Shown here piece after piece: positions 1-7,051 of a stretch of DNA of 39,133 bases; the stretch's first letter is position 1, and the number at the start of each line of letters is the position of its first letter. Both the position numbers and the translations under genes were made by a program. The notes beneath the pieces were generated by a model. The model worked only from the letters and a program-made list of their open reading frames with translations, made no database searches and was not told the DNA's origin. The stretch spans positions 1 to 39,133 of the forward strand of contig CAZSXS010000031.1 in NCBI GenBank assembly GCA_964611385.1, given 5' to 3'. Origin of the DNA: CAZSXS01 sp964611385 (lineage in GTDB: Bacteria > Bacillota > Clostridia > Lachnospirales > CAYPQA01).

Positions 1-71
1 CGCACTGTCTGCCGCCAGTAGGCGGCTCGAACGAGAAGCCCCCGCTTCTTTAAGCGGCGGGAGTATGTCAC
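1..71 (+). mobile_element. Probable right end of an IS200/IS605 (TnpB-type) element
   Basis: Two hairpins lie in tandem. The first has GCCGCC/GGCGGC arms at 11-16 and 21-26. The second has CCGCTT/AAGCGG arms at 42-47 and 52-57, extended by CCC/GGG past one bulged C. The block ends in GGGAGTATGTCAC. A GAAGCC-hairpin-GGGAGTATGTCA arrangement is, from memory, typical of the right end of clostridial IS605/IS1341 elements, where it forms the 3' part of the TnpB omega RNA. The tnpB gene would lie left of the window and cannot be seen. The call rests on hairpin layout and the terminal motif only. Confidence 0.5.
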
Positions 72-191
72 TATGTCATCATAAAACCACCTTGTATGCA
101 AAAAAAGGTAAGCACAAGATATTCTCCCGAATATCTTACCTTCCACAAAAGCAGTAAAATAACGGGAAAACAGCAAGGGGTGCAAGAAAAT

Positions 192-389
192 ATGTTAATG
201 AAGGATATTGAGAAAATTTACTTGGCAAGTGGAGCAACAGATTTAAGAAAGTCAGTGGATGGATTATGCAATATAATCAAGGATGTAATGAAGCTTGATC
301 CCTTTGCGAACAGCCTGTATTTGTTTTGCAATAAAAACAGAACAAGGTTAAAGGGCTTAACTTGGGTATCATTATTACCGAATATATAG
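192..389 (+). pseudogene. IS66-family tnpB (Orf2) fragment
   Basis: The reading frame from the ATG at 192 encodes an N-terminus like IS66 Orf2/TnpB: a VYLA-type start (IYLASGATDLRKSVDGL), then LDPFANSLYLFCNKNRTRLK. This matches the first ~50 residues of a protein usually about 115 residues long. After residue ~54 the homology stops, and an unrelated tail ends at a stop codon at 389. The tryptophan-rich C-terminal half is absent, and no IS66 tnpA or tnpC is recognisable nearby. This is a decayed insertion-sequence remnant next to the probable IS605 end, not a working gene. Confidence 0.7.
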
Positions 390-534
390 TTACGCAACCT
401 AAAAAAGATTTACATGGAATAGTTGGGCTACCATAAAAAATCAGCCGCCCTTATTTTTGTTTGATGAAAAATATTCGTTCAGTTTTTTTGTTGTCATTAA
501 GTTTTTATGCTGCCCATATTGTATACTTAATCAG

Positions 535-563
535 ACCTTGAGTACGGAGTTACAGTACAAGGT
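535..563 (+). other. Small inverted repeat upstream of kptA
   Basis: ACCTT-GA-GTAC pairs with GTAC-AAGGT: nine pairs, a two-base bulge and a nine-base loop. It ends 33 bases before the kptA start codon, so it could be an operator or a leader hairpin. Nothing else supports a function. A GTGACTGAGCATA sequence directly after it (567-579) weakly resembles the intergenic motif described elsewhere in the window. Confidence 0.3.
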
Positions 564-596
564 ATAGTGACTGAGCATAGACAGGGAGGACATAAA

Positions 597-1139
597 ATGA
601 ACGAAGAAAAGATCGGAAAATTCTTAAGCCTAATTTTAAGACATAAGCCGGAAACCATAGGCATCAAGCTGGACGAAAATGGCTGGGCGGACGTAGAAGC
701 GCTTTTAGCAGGCATGAATCGCAAGGGAACAACCATTGATCAGGTTCTTCTGGAAGAAATTGTGGCGAATAACAATAAAAAGCGCTACAGCTTAAGCCCG
801 GATAAAAAGAGAATTCGGGCCAATCAGGGACATTCCATTGACGTAGACATAGAGCTAAAGGCCGTAACACCCCCAGCTGTACTCTACCACGGCAGCGCCG
901 ATCGCTTTTATGAAAGCATCCTGCGCCTTGGCTTGCAGAAACAAAACCGTAACCATGTGCACCTGTCTCCCGACATAGAAACAGCCCTCGCCGTGGGAAA
1001 ACGACATGGGCGCCCTGTGGTTTTTACCATCCAAGCCAAAGCTATGCACGATGATGGATATCTTTTCTACCTTTCGGAAAATAGTGTGTGGTTGACTGAT
1101 TCGGTTCCAGTTGCGTATTTGAAAACACTTGAAAAATGA
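597..1139 (+). CDS. kptA: RNA 2'-phosphotransferase (Tpt1/KptA family)
   Basis: This 180-residue protein matches the KptA/Tpt1 family over its whole length. The family transfers an internal RNA 2'-phosphate to NAD+, giving ADP-ribose 1'',2''-cyclic phosphate. Visible family motifs are LRHKPE near the N-terminus, RANQGHS in the middle, LYHGS, HVHLS and the GKRHGRPVVF segment. These cover the conserved Arg-His-Arg-Arg set expected in the active site. The ATG at 597 was preferred over an in-frame GTG at 567 because AGGGAGGA sits at proper spacing before it. The gene stands alone, converging on the GH18 gene. The physiological substrate in bacteria without tRNA splicing is unclear for the family, and the neighbours give no hint. 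Confidence 0.93.
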   Translation: MNEEKIGKFLSLILRHKPETIGIKLDENGWADVEALLAGMNRKGTTIDQVLLEEIVANNNKKRYSLSPDKKRIRANQGHSIDVDIELKAVTPPAVLYHGSADRFYESILRLGLQKQNRNHVHLSPDIETALAVGKRHGRPVVFTIQAKAMHDDGYLFYLSENSVWLTDSVPVAYLKTLEK

Positions 1140-1222
1140 TAACGACAATTAAATTGATCTTTTAAAATTTCGGTGGGAATTAACCCCCATCCATGTCCGG
1201 CTTTTTGAAAAGGAATGAAGGG

Positions 1223-1281
1223 GGGGGGAGGAAGGGAAAGACTTTTTCGCCGTTTGAAAAAGTTTTTCCCTTCCTCCCCCC
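1223..1281. terminator. Very long G-rich hairpin between convergent genes
   Basis: Arms of 26 bases (1223-1248 and 1256-1281) differ at one position, which can form a G:U pair in the plus-strand RNA. The loop is GCCGTTT. The arm starts with a G run, and a nine-G tract begins at 1220. It lies between the ends of kptA and the GH18 gene, so a bidirectional transcription stop is the simplest reading. The oligo-U tract lies inside the stem rather than after it, which is not classical. Confidence 0.6.
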
Positions 1282-1306
1282 ACGGTTTTAGGAAGCCCCC
1301 AATTTT

Positions 1307-2323
1307 TTAAAGGTTAATATACATTGCATCAAGTAATTCGCCAGTTTTATCAGAATTATATTCCCACGAAAAGGCACCAGCAAGATTGGTTTCATGGATG
1401 TACTTGCACTTTTCAGTAATAGATTCGATGTCATCGTAAGTAATAAAAGTATCCCCGTTATACAAATACGGCGCCTTGCACTCATCATCCCAGTATCTTG
1501 TGTAACTGTTTTTATTGATAAAATCCTGTTTAAGACGTGTGTACTCAGGTCCATATCCTCCGTTTGTTTTCACATATTGTAAAAATCCATTGTTAGCAGG
1601 AGGAACAGCTTCCCATTGCCTTGAATAAAAGGCAACCCCTAGAACTAATTTACTGAAAGGAACTCCAGCCTTGTTAAATAATTCTATAGCATCCTTGCAA
1701 CTGGTTCTAAATATATCGCCAGTAGCACGATAAAGGTTTGTGTGATGACCTGTTAGAGAGTGGAAGCCACATCTTAAGTCATATGTCATCAAATATACAT
1801 AATCAAGATATGCTTGAACCTTATCCATTTCGGTAAAATCTAAGAAATAGGCATCAGCACCAGCGGCAATCGTAAAAAGACAATGTCTGTCGGTTATGGT
1901 ATCCAAGGCCATACGAATTTCTTTACAAAGCTCTGTAAAATTTTCTTTATCTTTTGGAGATGAGGCAATACCATTTGAAGGGCAGCATGGATACTCCCAA
2001 TCATAGTCAATGCCGTCAAGATGGTACCTAATGCATAAATCAGCCAAGTTTCTTGCAACCATTTGTCGCTTTTCCTTTGTCATAGCCGTACCAGAAAAAG
2101 CTTCTGGATCGCCACTGCCTATTGACAAAGATACTTTCAAATTAGGATTAATGCTTTTCATCTCGCTAAGCTCATGTATTAACTTAAGATGATTAACGGA
2201 GATACTGCAATCGCTTTTAATTACTCCAAAAGCAACGTTAACATGAGTAAGCTTCTTTAAGTCTTCATTTCTAATGCTTGCTTTGCCATCATCTAATATA
2301 TAGTTTGCAACTACTTTTGACAT
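1307..2323 (-). CDS. Cytoplasmic GH18 glycoside hydrolase (chitinase/endo-GlcNAcase type)
   Basis: This 338-residue protein is a single GH18 TIM barrel. The catalytic DxxDxDxE motif reads DGIDYDWE at residues 103-110, so the proton-donor Glu is present. It is followed by the YLMTYD strand motif and a late GAFSWEY with the conserved Trp. GH18 enzymes cleave beta-1,4 bonds next to GlcNAc in chitin, peptidoglycan fragments or the N-glycan core. No signal peptide or membrane segment is present: the chain starts MSKVVANYIL, so cytoplasmic action is inferred. The ATG at 2323 was chosen because GGAGG lies at 2333-2337; an upstream in-frame start at 2341 lacks a good site. It is the last gene of the ABC-transporter locus, separated from the solute-binding lipoprotein gene by a strong hairpin. 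The exact substrate cannot be told from sequence. Confidence 0.9.
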   Translation of the reverse strand: MSKVVANYILDDGKASIRNEDLKKLTHVNVAFGVIKSDCSISVNHLKLIHELSEMKSINPNLKVSLSIGSGDPEAFSGTAMTKEKRQMVARNLADLCIRYHLDGIDYDWEYPCCPSNGIASSPKDKENFTELCKEIRMALDTITDRHCLFTIAAGADAYFLDFTEMDKVQAYLDYVYLMTYDLRCGFHSLTGHHTNLYRATGDIFRTSCKDAIELFNKAGVPFSKLVLGVAFYSRQWEAVPPANNGFLQYVKTNGGYGPEYTRLKQDFINKNSYTRYWDDECKAPYLYNGDTFITYDDIESITEKCKYIHETNLAGAFSWEYNSDKTGELLDAMYINL

Positions 2324-2341
2324 TATAAATAACCTCCACAT

Positions 2342-2372
2342 AATAAAAGCCTCTGGTAAGGAGGCTTTTATT
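2342..2372 (-). terminator. Perfect 12-bp hairpin between the lipoprotein gene and the GH18 gene
   Basis: AATAAAAGCCTC and GAGGCTTTTATT form a perfect 12-bp stem with a seven-base loop. It starts just after the solute-binding protein stop codon and ends five bases before the GH18 ribosome binding site. On the minus strand it resembles an intrinsic terminator with the U-rich run in the descending arm. Partial termination, or protection of the upstream message, would lower GH18 output relative to the binding protein, as often seen behind binding-protein genes. Confidence 0.7.
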
Positions 2373-2374
2373 GA

Positions 2375-4024
2375 TTAATTCTTTGGTGCAGATTCTTGAC
2401 CTTTTTGTCTAATTTCAATGAGTTCTTGTAAGCCTAGCTTATCAAGTTGTTGCTTGAAAGCATCCCACTCTTTTTCCACGTCTGCTTGATTACTAATCCA
2501 TTCAGCACGCTTTTGGTCAACATATTTACCAATATCGGTTTGTAAGGTGGATAGTCTCTTTGCAACACTAGCTTCAGTCCATACTCTTGCAGGAATTTCA
2601 TCTAAGAAAGGCTTATAAACCTTATCTGCAATCTTCTTATCATCTTGAGGTTGAGGGAATCCAATACCAGGCTTGATTTCAATTTCCAGAGGAACAAATT
2701 TTGGTAAAGATTGTGGGAACGTATTTGACCAGCCATATTTTTCCCTTTCTTCTTCTGTTAATTTGTTTTCATCTAAGTAACGGAATTCATTTTCCCCAAT
2801 TTTTTCAATTCGTTTGTCAAATAATCCACCTACGATTTGAATGGAGTTGTCAGTTTCAAAAACATTATCAAAATATCTAATAATGGTTGCAGGATTTTTA
2901 GCCTTATCTGTTATAGCAAGCTGATTTTTATACGTTGAATAACCATAGCTGCTACTCCTGTACACAGGTTTATCAACGCCAGGAGCCTTTAATACTGGAA
3001 GCGGAACATAATCCGTAGCTTGGCCCGGTTTTAAACCTTCATGAAAATCACCAGGTCCGTAAGCAATAGAAACACCATATAAGCCTTGGACACCCTTAGC
3101 TTTCCATTGAGCAAAATCTTGAGTAAAGATTTCTGGGTCAATCAGGCCTTCCTTATATAATCCAGCTAAGTACTTAATGGCCTCTTTATGTTCATCGTCA
3201 TCAGCAGTAAATTCTAATTTACCATCAATCATGGCGAAGCTAGCAGCTGAATAGCCACCAGAAGGAACCGTTTTGCCCCACCATCCAGTTAAAAGACCGA
3301 TATTCAAATTGTTTTTATCAGCAGTAAAAGGAATTTCATCTGCCTTGCCATTCCCATTAGGGTCTTGAGTCTTAAAGGCTCTTAATACATCTGCAAGTTC
3401 ATCAGGGGTTGTTGGCATTTCTTTTCCAACAGCTTTAAGCCATTTTTCGTTAATCCAAGGTAGATAATTAACTAAAGGTTCTTTAATAACAAAAGGAACC
3501 GTGTAAATGTGACCATCAGGAAGGGTCATTGTTTGCGTAACGTCTTTAAGTTTCAGAATGTTTTGCATAATCGGAGCATATTTTTGAATTAATCCGTCAA
3601 TGGGTATGTACAATCCATCAGCCATGCCATCAGTCATAATTTCATCTGGAGTCAAAATCCAGCCGCCGATTGCATCCGGATAGTCTCCACTGTTAATAAG
3701 AATGTTTTTCTTTTCACGAGCAATCTCGTAAGGGAAGATCATAAGCTCCATTTTTACATTGGTTTGCTCTTCAAGAATTGGAAGCATGATTTTGTCTGCC
3801 TTGCCACTGTCATCAACAAGTACGGTAAATGTTTCCTTTTCTTTGACAATAGGAAGGCCTGAAACATACATATTACCTACCATTTCCCTACCGTCAGCGT
3901 CTTTTGTCGTCGCTTGTTCCTCTACTGTTTTGTTGGTACTTGGTGAACTGGCGCCATCTTGACACGCTGAAAGCATGGTAATAATGACTAAAGCAACTGC
4001 CAATAATGATCTTTTTCTTTTCAT
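2375..4024 (-). CDS. ABC-transporter solute-binding lipoprotein (LipO type, large)
   Basis: This 549-residue protein begins MKRKRSLLAVALVIITMLSAC, a lipoprotein signal with an LSAC lipobox and Cys21 as the lipidated residue. It is therefore expected on the outer face of the membrane. The body is a long family-1-type sugar-binding protein with a DxNGNGKADEIPF calcium-like loop, a feature common in the LipO/AlgQ/NgtS-type oligosaccharide binders that work with LplB/YtcP permeases. Start choice: AAAGGAG at 4034-4040 sits directly upstream, while an upstream in-frame start would bury the signal peptide. It follows the two permease genes after a 94-base gap. No ATPase gene is nearby; transporters of this class usually share an MsmK-like ATPase encoded elsewhere. 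The ligand is unknown; a GlcNAc-containing oligosaccharide is inferred from the neighbours. Confidence 0.9.
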   Translation of the reverse strand: MKRKRSLLAVALVIITMLSACQDGASSPSTNKTVEEQATTKDADGREMVGNMYVSGLPIVKEKETFTVLVDDSGKADKIMLPILEEQTNVKMELMIFPYEIAREKKNILINSGDYPDAIGGWILTPDEIMTDGMADGLYIPIDGLIQKYAPIMQNILKLKDVTQTMTLPDGHIYTVPFVIKEPLVNYLPWINEKWLKAVGKEMPTTPDELADVLRAFKTQDPNGNGKADEIPFTADKNNLNIGLLTGWWGKTVPSGGYSAASFAMIDGKLEFTADDDEHKEAIKYLAGLYKEGLIDPEIFTQDFAQWKAKGVQGLYGVSIAYGPGDFHEGLKPGQATDYVPLPVLKAPGVDKPVYRSSSYGYSTYKNQLAITDKAKNPATIIRYFDNVFETDNSIQIVGGLFDKRIEKIGENEFRYLDENKLTEEEREKYGWSNTFPQSLPKFVPLEIEIKPGIGFPQPQDDKKIADKVYKPFLDEIPARVWTEASVAKRLSTLQTDIGKYVDQKRAEWISNQADVEKEWDAFKQQLDKLGLQELIEIRQKGQESAPKN

Positions 4025-4118
4025 AAAAATCTTCTCCTTTATAATTTTATTTACAATAAAGGCTAGTGTACGTAAAAAAGTACCACTAATTAATACCTTT
4101 ACATGTACGGGATTTAAA

Positions 4119-5030
4119 TTAACCTTTGACCGAGCCAATCATAACGCCTTTAACAAAGTGGTTTTGTATAAAAGGATAGATCAAAAGCACAGGAATACTT
4201 GAAATAATAATAAGTGAGTATTTCATTAATTCCATAACTTGCCTTAACCTTTGCATTTCAGCCACGGTTTCAGCACTCATGGAATTCGACGCTTGCTGCA
4301 TTGAATTTTGAATAAGCAAGGTTCTCAAAACCAATTGCAAAGGAAATTTTTTCGGTGTAGTTAGGTATAGTAAGGATGAAAAATATGCATTCCAGTGACC
4401 AACACCATAATAGAGTACCAAAATAGCGATTATGGCGCTTGAAAGCGGAAGCGCTATGCTAAAAAAGAAACGAGTATTGCCGCAGCCATCTAGTTTTGCC
4501 GCTTCAAGAAGCTCTAAAGGAATATTGCTTTTAAAGAAGGTTCTAGCAACGATCATATTATAGACACTCATCGCACCTGGAACCGTTAGCGCCCAAATCT
4601 TATTTATGAATCCGACACTTTGTACAACTAAGTAAGTAGGAATCAAACCACCACTTATAAACATGGTAAGCATAAAGAAAAACATAATGTACTTGCGTCC
4701 TCTGAAATCATCTCTTGATAATGAATACGCTGTTGGTAAGGTAACACATAAATTAATCAATGTTCCAACAACAGTATAAAACAAAGAATTTACAAAACCC
4801 CTCATAACTGTATTTTCTTTAAAAACGGCTTTGTAACCCTCCAAGGTAAAACCCACAGGCAGCCACATGACTTCACCACTAGAAACAGCAGAAGGTGAGC
4901 TTACAGAAGAGATAAGAACAAAATATAAAGGATAAGCAACAACGAACAAAATTAAGGTTAAAACAATCAAAACAATGGAATCAAAAATAATGTCCTCATT
5001 GGAACGGTTTTTTCTGTTAAAAAGTTTCAT
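4119..5030 (-). CDS. Carbohydrate ABC transporter permease (YtcP/MalG type)
   Basis: This 303-residue inner-membrane protein has about six hydrophobic segments. Near the C-terminal third it carries the EAA loop that contacts the ATPase (LLEAAKLDGCGNTRFFFSIA). The SGGLIPTYL segment and the FVKGVMIGSVKG end are typical of the YtcP subgroup. The ATG at 5030 was chosen because GGAGG lies at 5035-5039; the frame is open further upstream into the preceding gene but has no ribosome site there. It starts 16 bases after the partner permease stop, so the two are surely co-transcribed and form the transmembrane heterodimer. The substrate cannot be read from the sequence. Confidence 0.92.
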   Translation of the reverse strand: MKLFNRKNRSNEDIIFDSIVLIVLTLILFVVAYPLYFVLISSVSSPSAVSSGEVMWLPVGFTLEGYKAVFKENTVMRGFVNSLFYTVVGTLINLCVTLPTAYSLSRDDFRGRKYIMFFFMLTMFISGGLIPTYLVVQSVGFINKIWALTVPGAMSVYNMIVARTFFKSNIPLELLEAAKLDGCGNTRFFFSIALPLSSAIIAILVLYYGVGHWNAYFSSLLYLTTPKKFPLQLVLRTLLIQNSMQQASNSMSAETVAEMQRLRQVMELMKYSLIIISSIPVLLIYPFIQNHFVKGVMIGSVKG

Positions 5031-5046
5031 TAATCCTCCCCCTATC

Positions 5047-6012
5047 CTACCACAAGCTATTTCCAGAAACTCTACTAGATATAGCATTAACGGTTATTAA
5101 CAAAATAGCATTTATGACAGAGTTAAATAAGCCAATAGCAGATGAAAATGACATATCATTATGAACAAGACCCATTTTATATACGTAGGTAGAAATAATT
5201 TCAGAAACAGGAGTATTTAGGTCATTTTGAAGAAGGAAAGCTTTTTCAAAACCGACTGAAAGAATGCTACCGCAGTTTAATATCAATAATATAACCGCAG
5301 TTGGAAGTATTCCTGGAATATCAATATTAAGAATGCGCTGCAATTTAGTTGCTCCGTCAACGGTAGCTGCTTCATGAAGCTCAGGACTAATCCCACTTAA
5401 GGCTGCAAAATAAATTACAGATCCCCAACCTGCCCCTTGCCAAATACCACTCCAAACGTAAATGTGAGGAAACAATTTTGCTTGGCCCATGAAATTGATT
5501 GTTTCAAATCCAAATAACCTTATTATGTTATTTACAACACCAATTCTTGGAGATAAAAACAAAAGTATCATACCACACATAACAACGGTTGATATAAAGT
5601 TTGGAGCATATGTAACGGTTTGTATAACTTTTCTGTAGCGTTTGTTATTCATTGAGTTAAGCAGTAAAGCTAAAAGAATCGGGATAGGGAAACCGGCTAT
5701 AAGCGAATATACACTCAGAGACAAGGTGTTCCAAATCAGAGTCCAGAAATTTGGACCATTAAAAAAGCGATAAAAATGTTCCAAACCTACCCATTGACTT
5801 CCCCAAATACCTCTTCTCACTGAGAAATTACGAAACGCAATCTGTACACCATACAATGGTATGTAACTGAAAATGAAGGTGATAACAACAGAAGGGATGA
5901 TAAATAGGTATAAGTCAAAATTGCCACGCAAATAAGTAAAAAAATCTCCTTCCTTTTTCTTTTTAGTGAATGCCGCTGATGGTTTTGATGCTTGCAAATT
6001 ACTTTTAGACAT
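5047..6012 (-). CDS. Carbohydrate ABC transporter permease (LplB type)
   Basis: This 321-residue integral membrane protein has a Lys-rich N-terminal tail (FTKKKKEGDFF), a first membrane segment at about residues 35-60, and the IPLYGVQIAFRNF segment characteristic of LplB-type permeases. The EAA loop reads HEAATVDGATKLQRILNIDI. The ATG at 6012 has AAAGGGGG just upstream and was preferred to an in-frame ATG at 6033 that overlaps the previous gene. It pairs with the YtcP-like permease 16 bases downstream and the binding lipoprotein after that. Characterised relatives import plant or host oligosaccharides, including N-glycans in streptococci (NgtP1/NgtP2) and alginate in Sphingomonas (AlgM1/M2). 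Confidence 0.92.
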   Translation of the reverse strand: MSKSNLQASKPSAAFTKKKKEGDFFTYLRGNFDLYLFIIPSVVITFIFSYIPLYGVQIAFRNFSVRRGIWGSQWVGLEHFYRFFNGPNFWTLIWNTLSLSVYSLIAGFPIPILLALLLNSMNNKRYRKVIQTVTYAPNFISTVVMCGMILLFLSPRIGVVNNIIRLFGFETINFMGQAKLFPHIYVWSGIWQGAGWGSVIYFAALSGISPELHEAATVDGATKLQRILNIDIPGILPTAVILLILNCGSILSVGFEKAFLLQNDLNTPVSEIISTYVYKMGLVHNDMSFSSAIGLFNSVINAILLITVNAISSRVSGNSLW

Positions 6013-6025
6013 TACCGAGCCCCCT

Positions 6026-7021
6026 TTAATCATTTTTTATCTTTCCGTCAGCAAAAATTGATAAGTTATGCTTTCCATTACTTACAGATATTTCAAAGCT
6101 GTTTTTAGTAATTTCAATTGTTGGTTTAATGCTAAAGTTATCCCCATTCTTTATTAATTCAAAATCCTTTGTAAAACAACCATGCTTTTGACGATAGGCA
6201 TGCTGATGATAATACAGTAATCGTAATTCCCATTTTATGTATTCATACTCTGGAATTTCGTATTCTTCTCCGTGATGCGAGAAAAATACGAAGCCCCAAA
6301 GCTCGGGATAATGTATATTAATTACACCCGTTGGTGCCCAAACCCAGTTGTCTTCCGGCAAAGGCTTACCATTATTTGTTCTTTTTACATAAGTATTATC
6401 AATGACATCAACTAACCACTGTACACGAGAAAAATTAACTCTGTAATAGTCACCTGGCACAGGAATTTTGTTGCTTTTTTGCTTTAAAACATCAAACGGC
6501 ATCACGATCTCAACAGTCCAACGTTTGTTTGTCGCATTAGGATTATTAAGCTCACCATCAATATGAACTGCTGTTTGCAAGCCTTGTATGTCCCATGCGT
6601 TTATAGGCGTTCCACCATCGCGGTAAGGCTTTGTTAAAAATAAATCCCAAACCGTGTTCAGTGCATTCATTTCAAATTCGTAATATTCATGTGTATCTGA
6701 GCTTGTGTCTATAAAAACTTCAAAATCATTATCATGGAATATCACATCATCTCTTTTAGTAACAGTAGCCCATATTTCATCGCCTGTAAGCTCAGCTGCT
6801 ATATAAAGGTTATTGTCGTCCCATAAAAGCTTTGCCCTTGTTTTAAAGCGTGGAACAGGTCTAGTTTCGCCCTCAATATCAACAAAGTCGTTCGTATAGG
6901 GGGCATCCTCCCAAAATTCCTTATCGATCTTGCCATCCAACACAAAAGGTTTTATTGCCCTTTTGCATATGTAAACAGGAGGTTTGAATCCTATTATTGG
7001 TTTTGGTATCAAGTCATTCAT
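6026..7021 (-). CDS. Carbohydrate-binding family 9-like protein, cytoplasmic
   Basis: This 331-residue protein has a CBM9_1/DOMON-like beta-sandwich from about residue 20 to 220. Visible features are the LDGKIDKEFWEDAPY entry motif, LLWDDNNLYIAAEL, the FHDNDFEVFIDTSSDTHEYY strand pair, NALNTVWDLFLTKPYRDGG, and WTVEIVMPF. The remaining ~110 residues include a PELWGFVFFS segment and a region rich in Tyr, His and Trp. There is no signal peptide. Most CBM9 modules are parts of secreted xylanases, so a free-standing intracellular copy is noteworthy. It sits between the transglutaminase-like gene (30-base gap) and the LplB-type permease (13-base gap), clearly within one transcription unit. A role in holding or sensing the imported glycan is only inference. 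Confidence 0.85.
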   Translation of the reverse strand: MNDLIPKPIIGFKPPVYICKRAIKPFVLDGKIDKEFWEDAPYTNDFVDIEGETRPVPRFKTRAKLLWDDNNLYIAAELTGDEIWATVTKRDDVIFHDNDFEVFIDTSSDTHEYYEFEMNALNTVWDLFLTKPYRDGGTPINAWDIQGLQTAVHIDGELNNPNATNKRWTVEIVMPFDVLKQKSNKIPVPGDYYRVNFSRVQWLVDVIDNTYVKRTNNGKPLPEDNWVWAPTGVINIHYPELWGFVFFSHHGEEYEIPEYEYIKWELRLLYYHQHAYRQKHGCFTKDFELIKNGDNFSIKPTIEITKNSFEISVSNGKHNLSIFADGKIKND

Positions 7022-7051
7022 TCCTTTGGCTTAGTTATTGTAACAATACAG

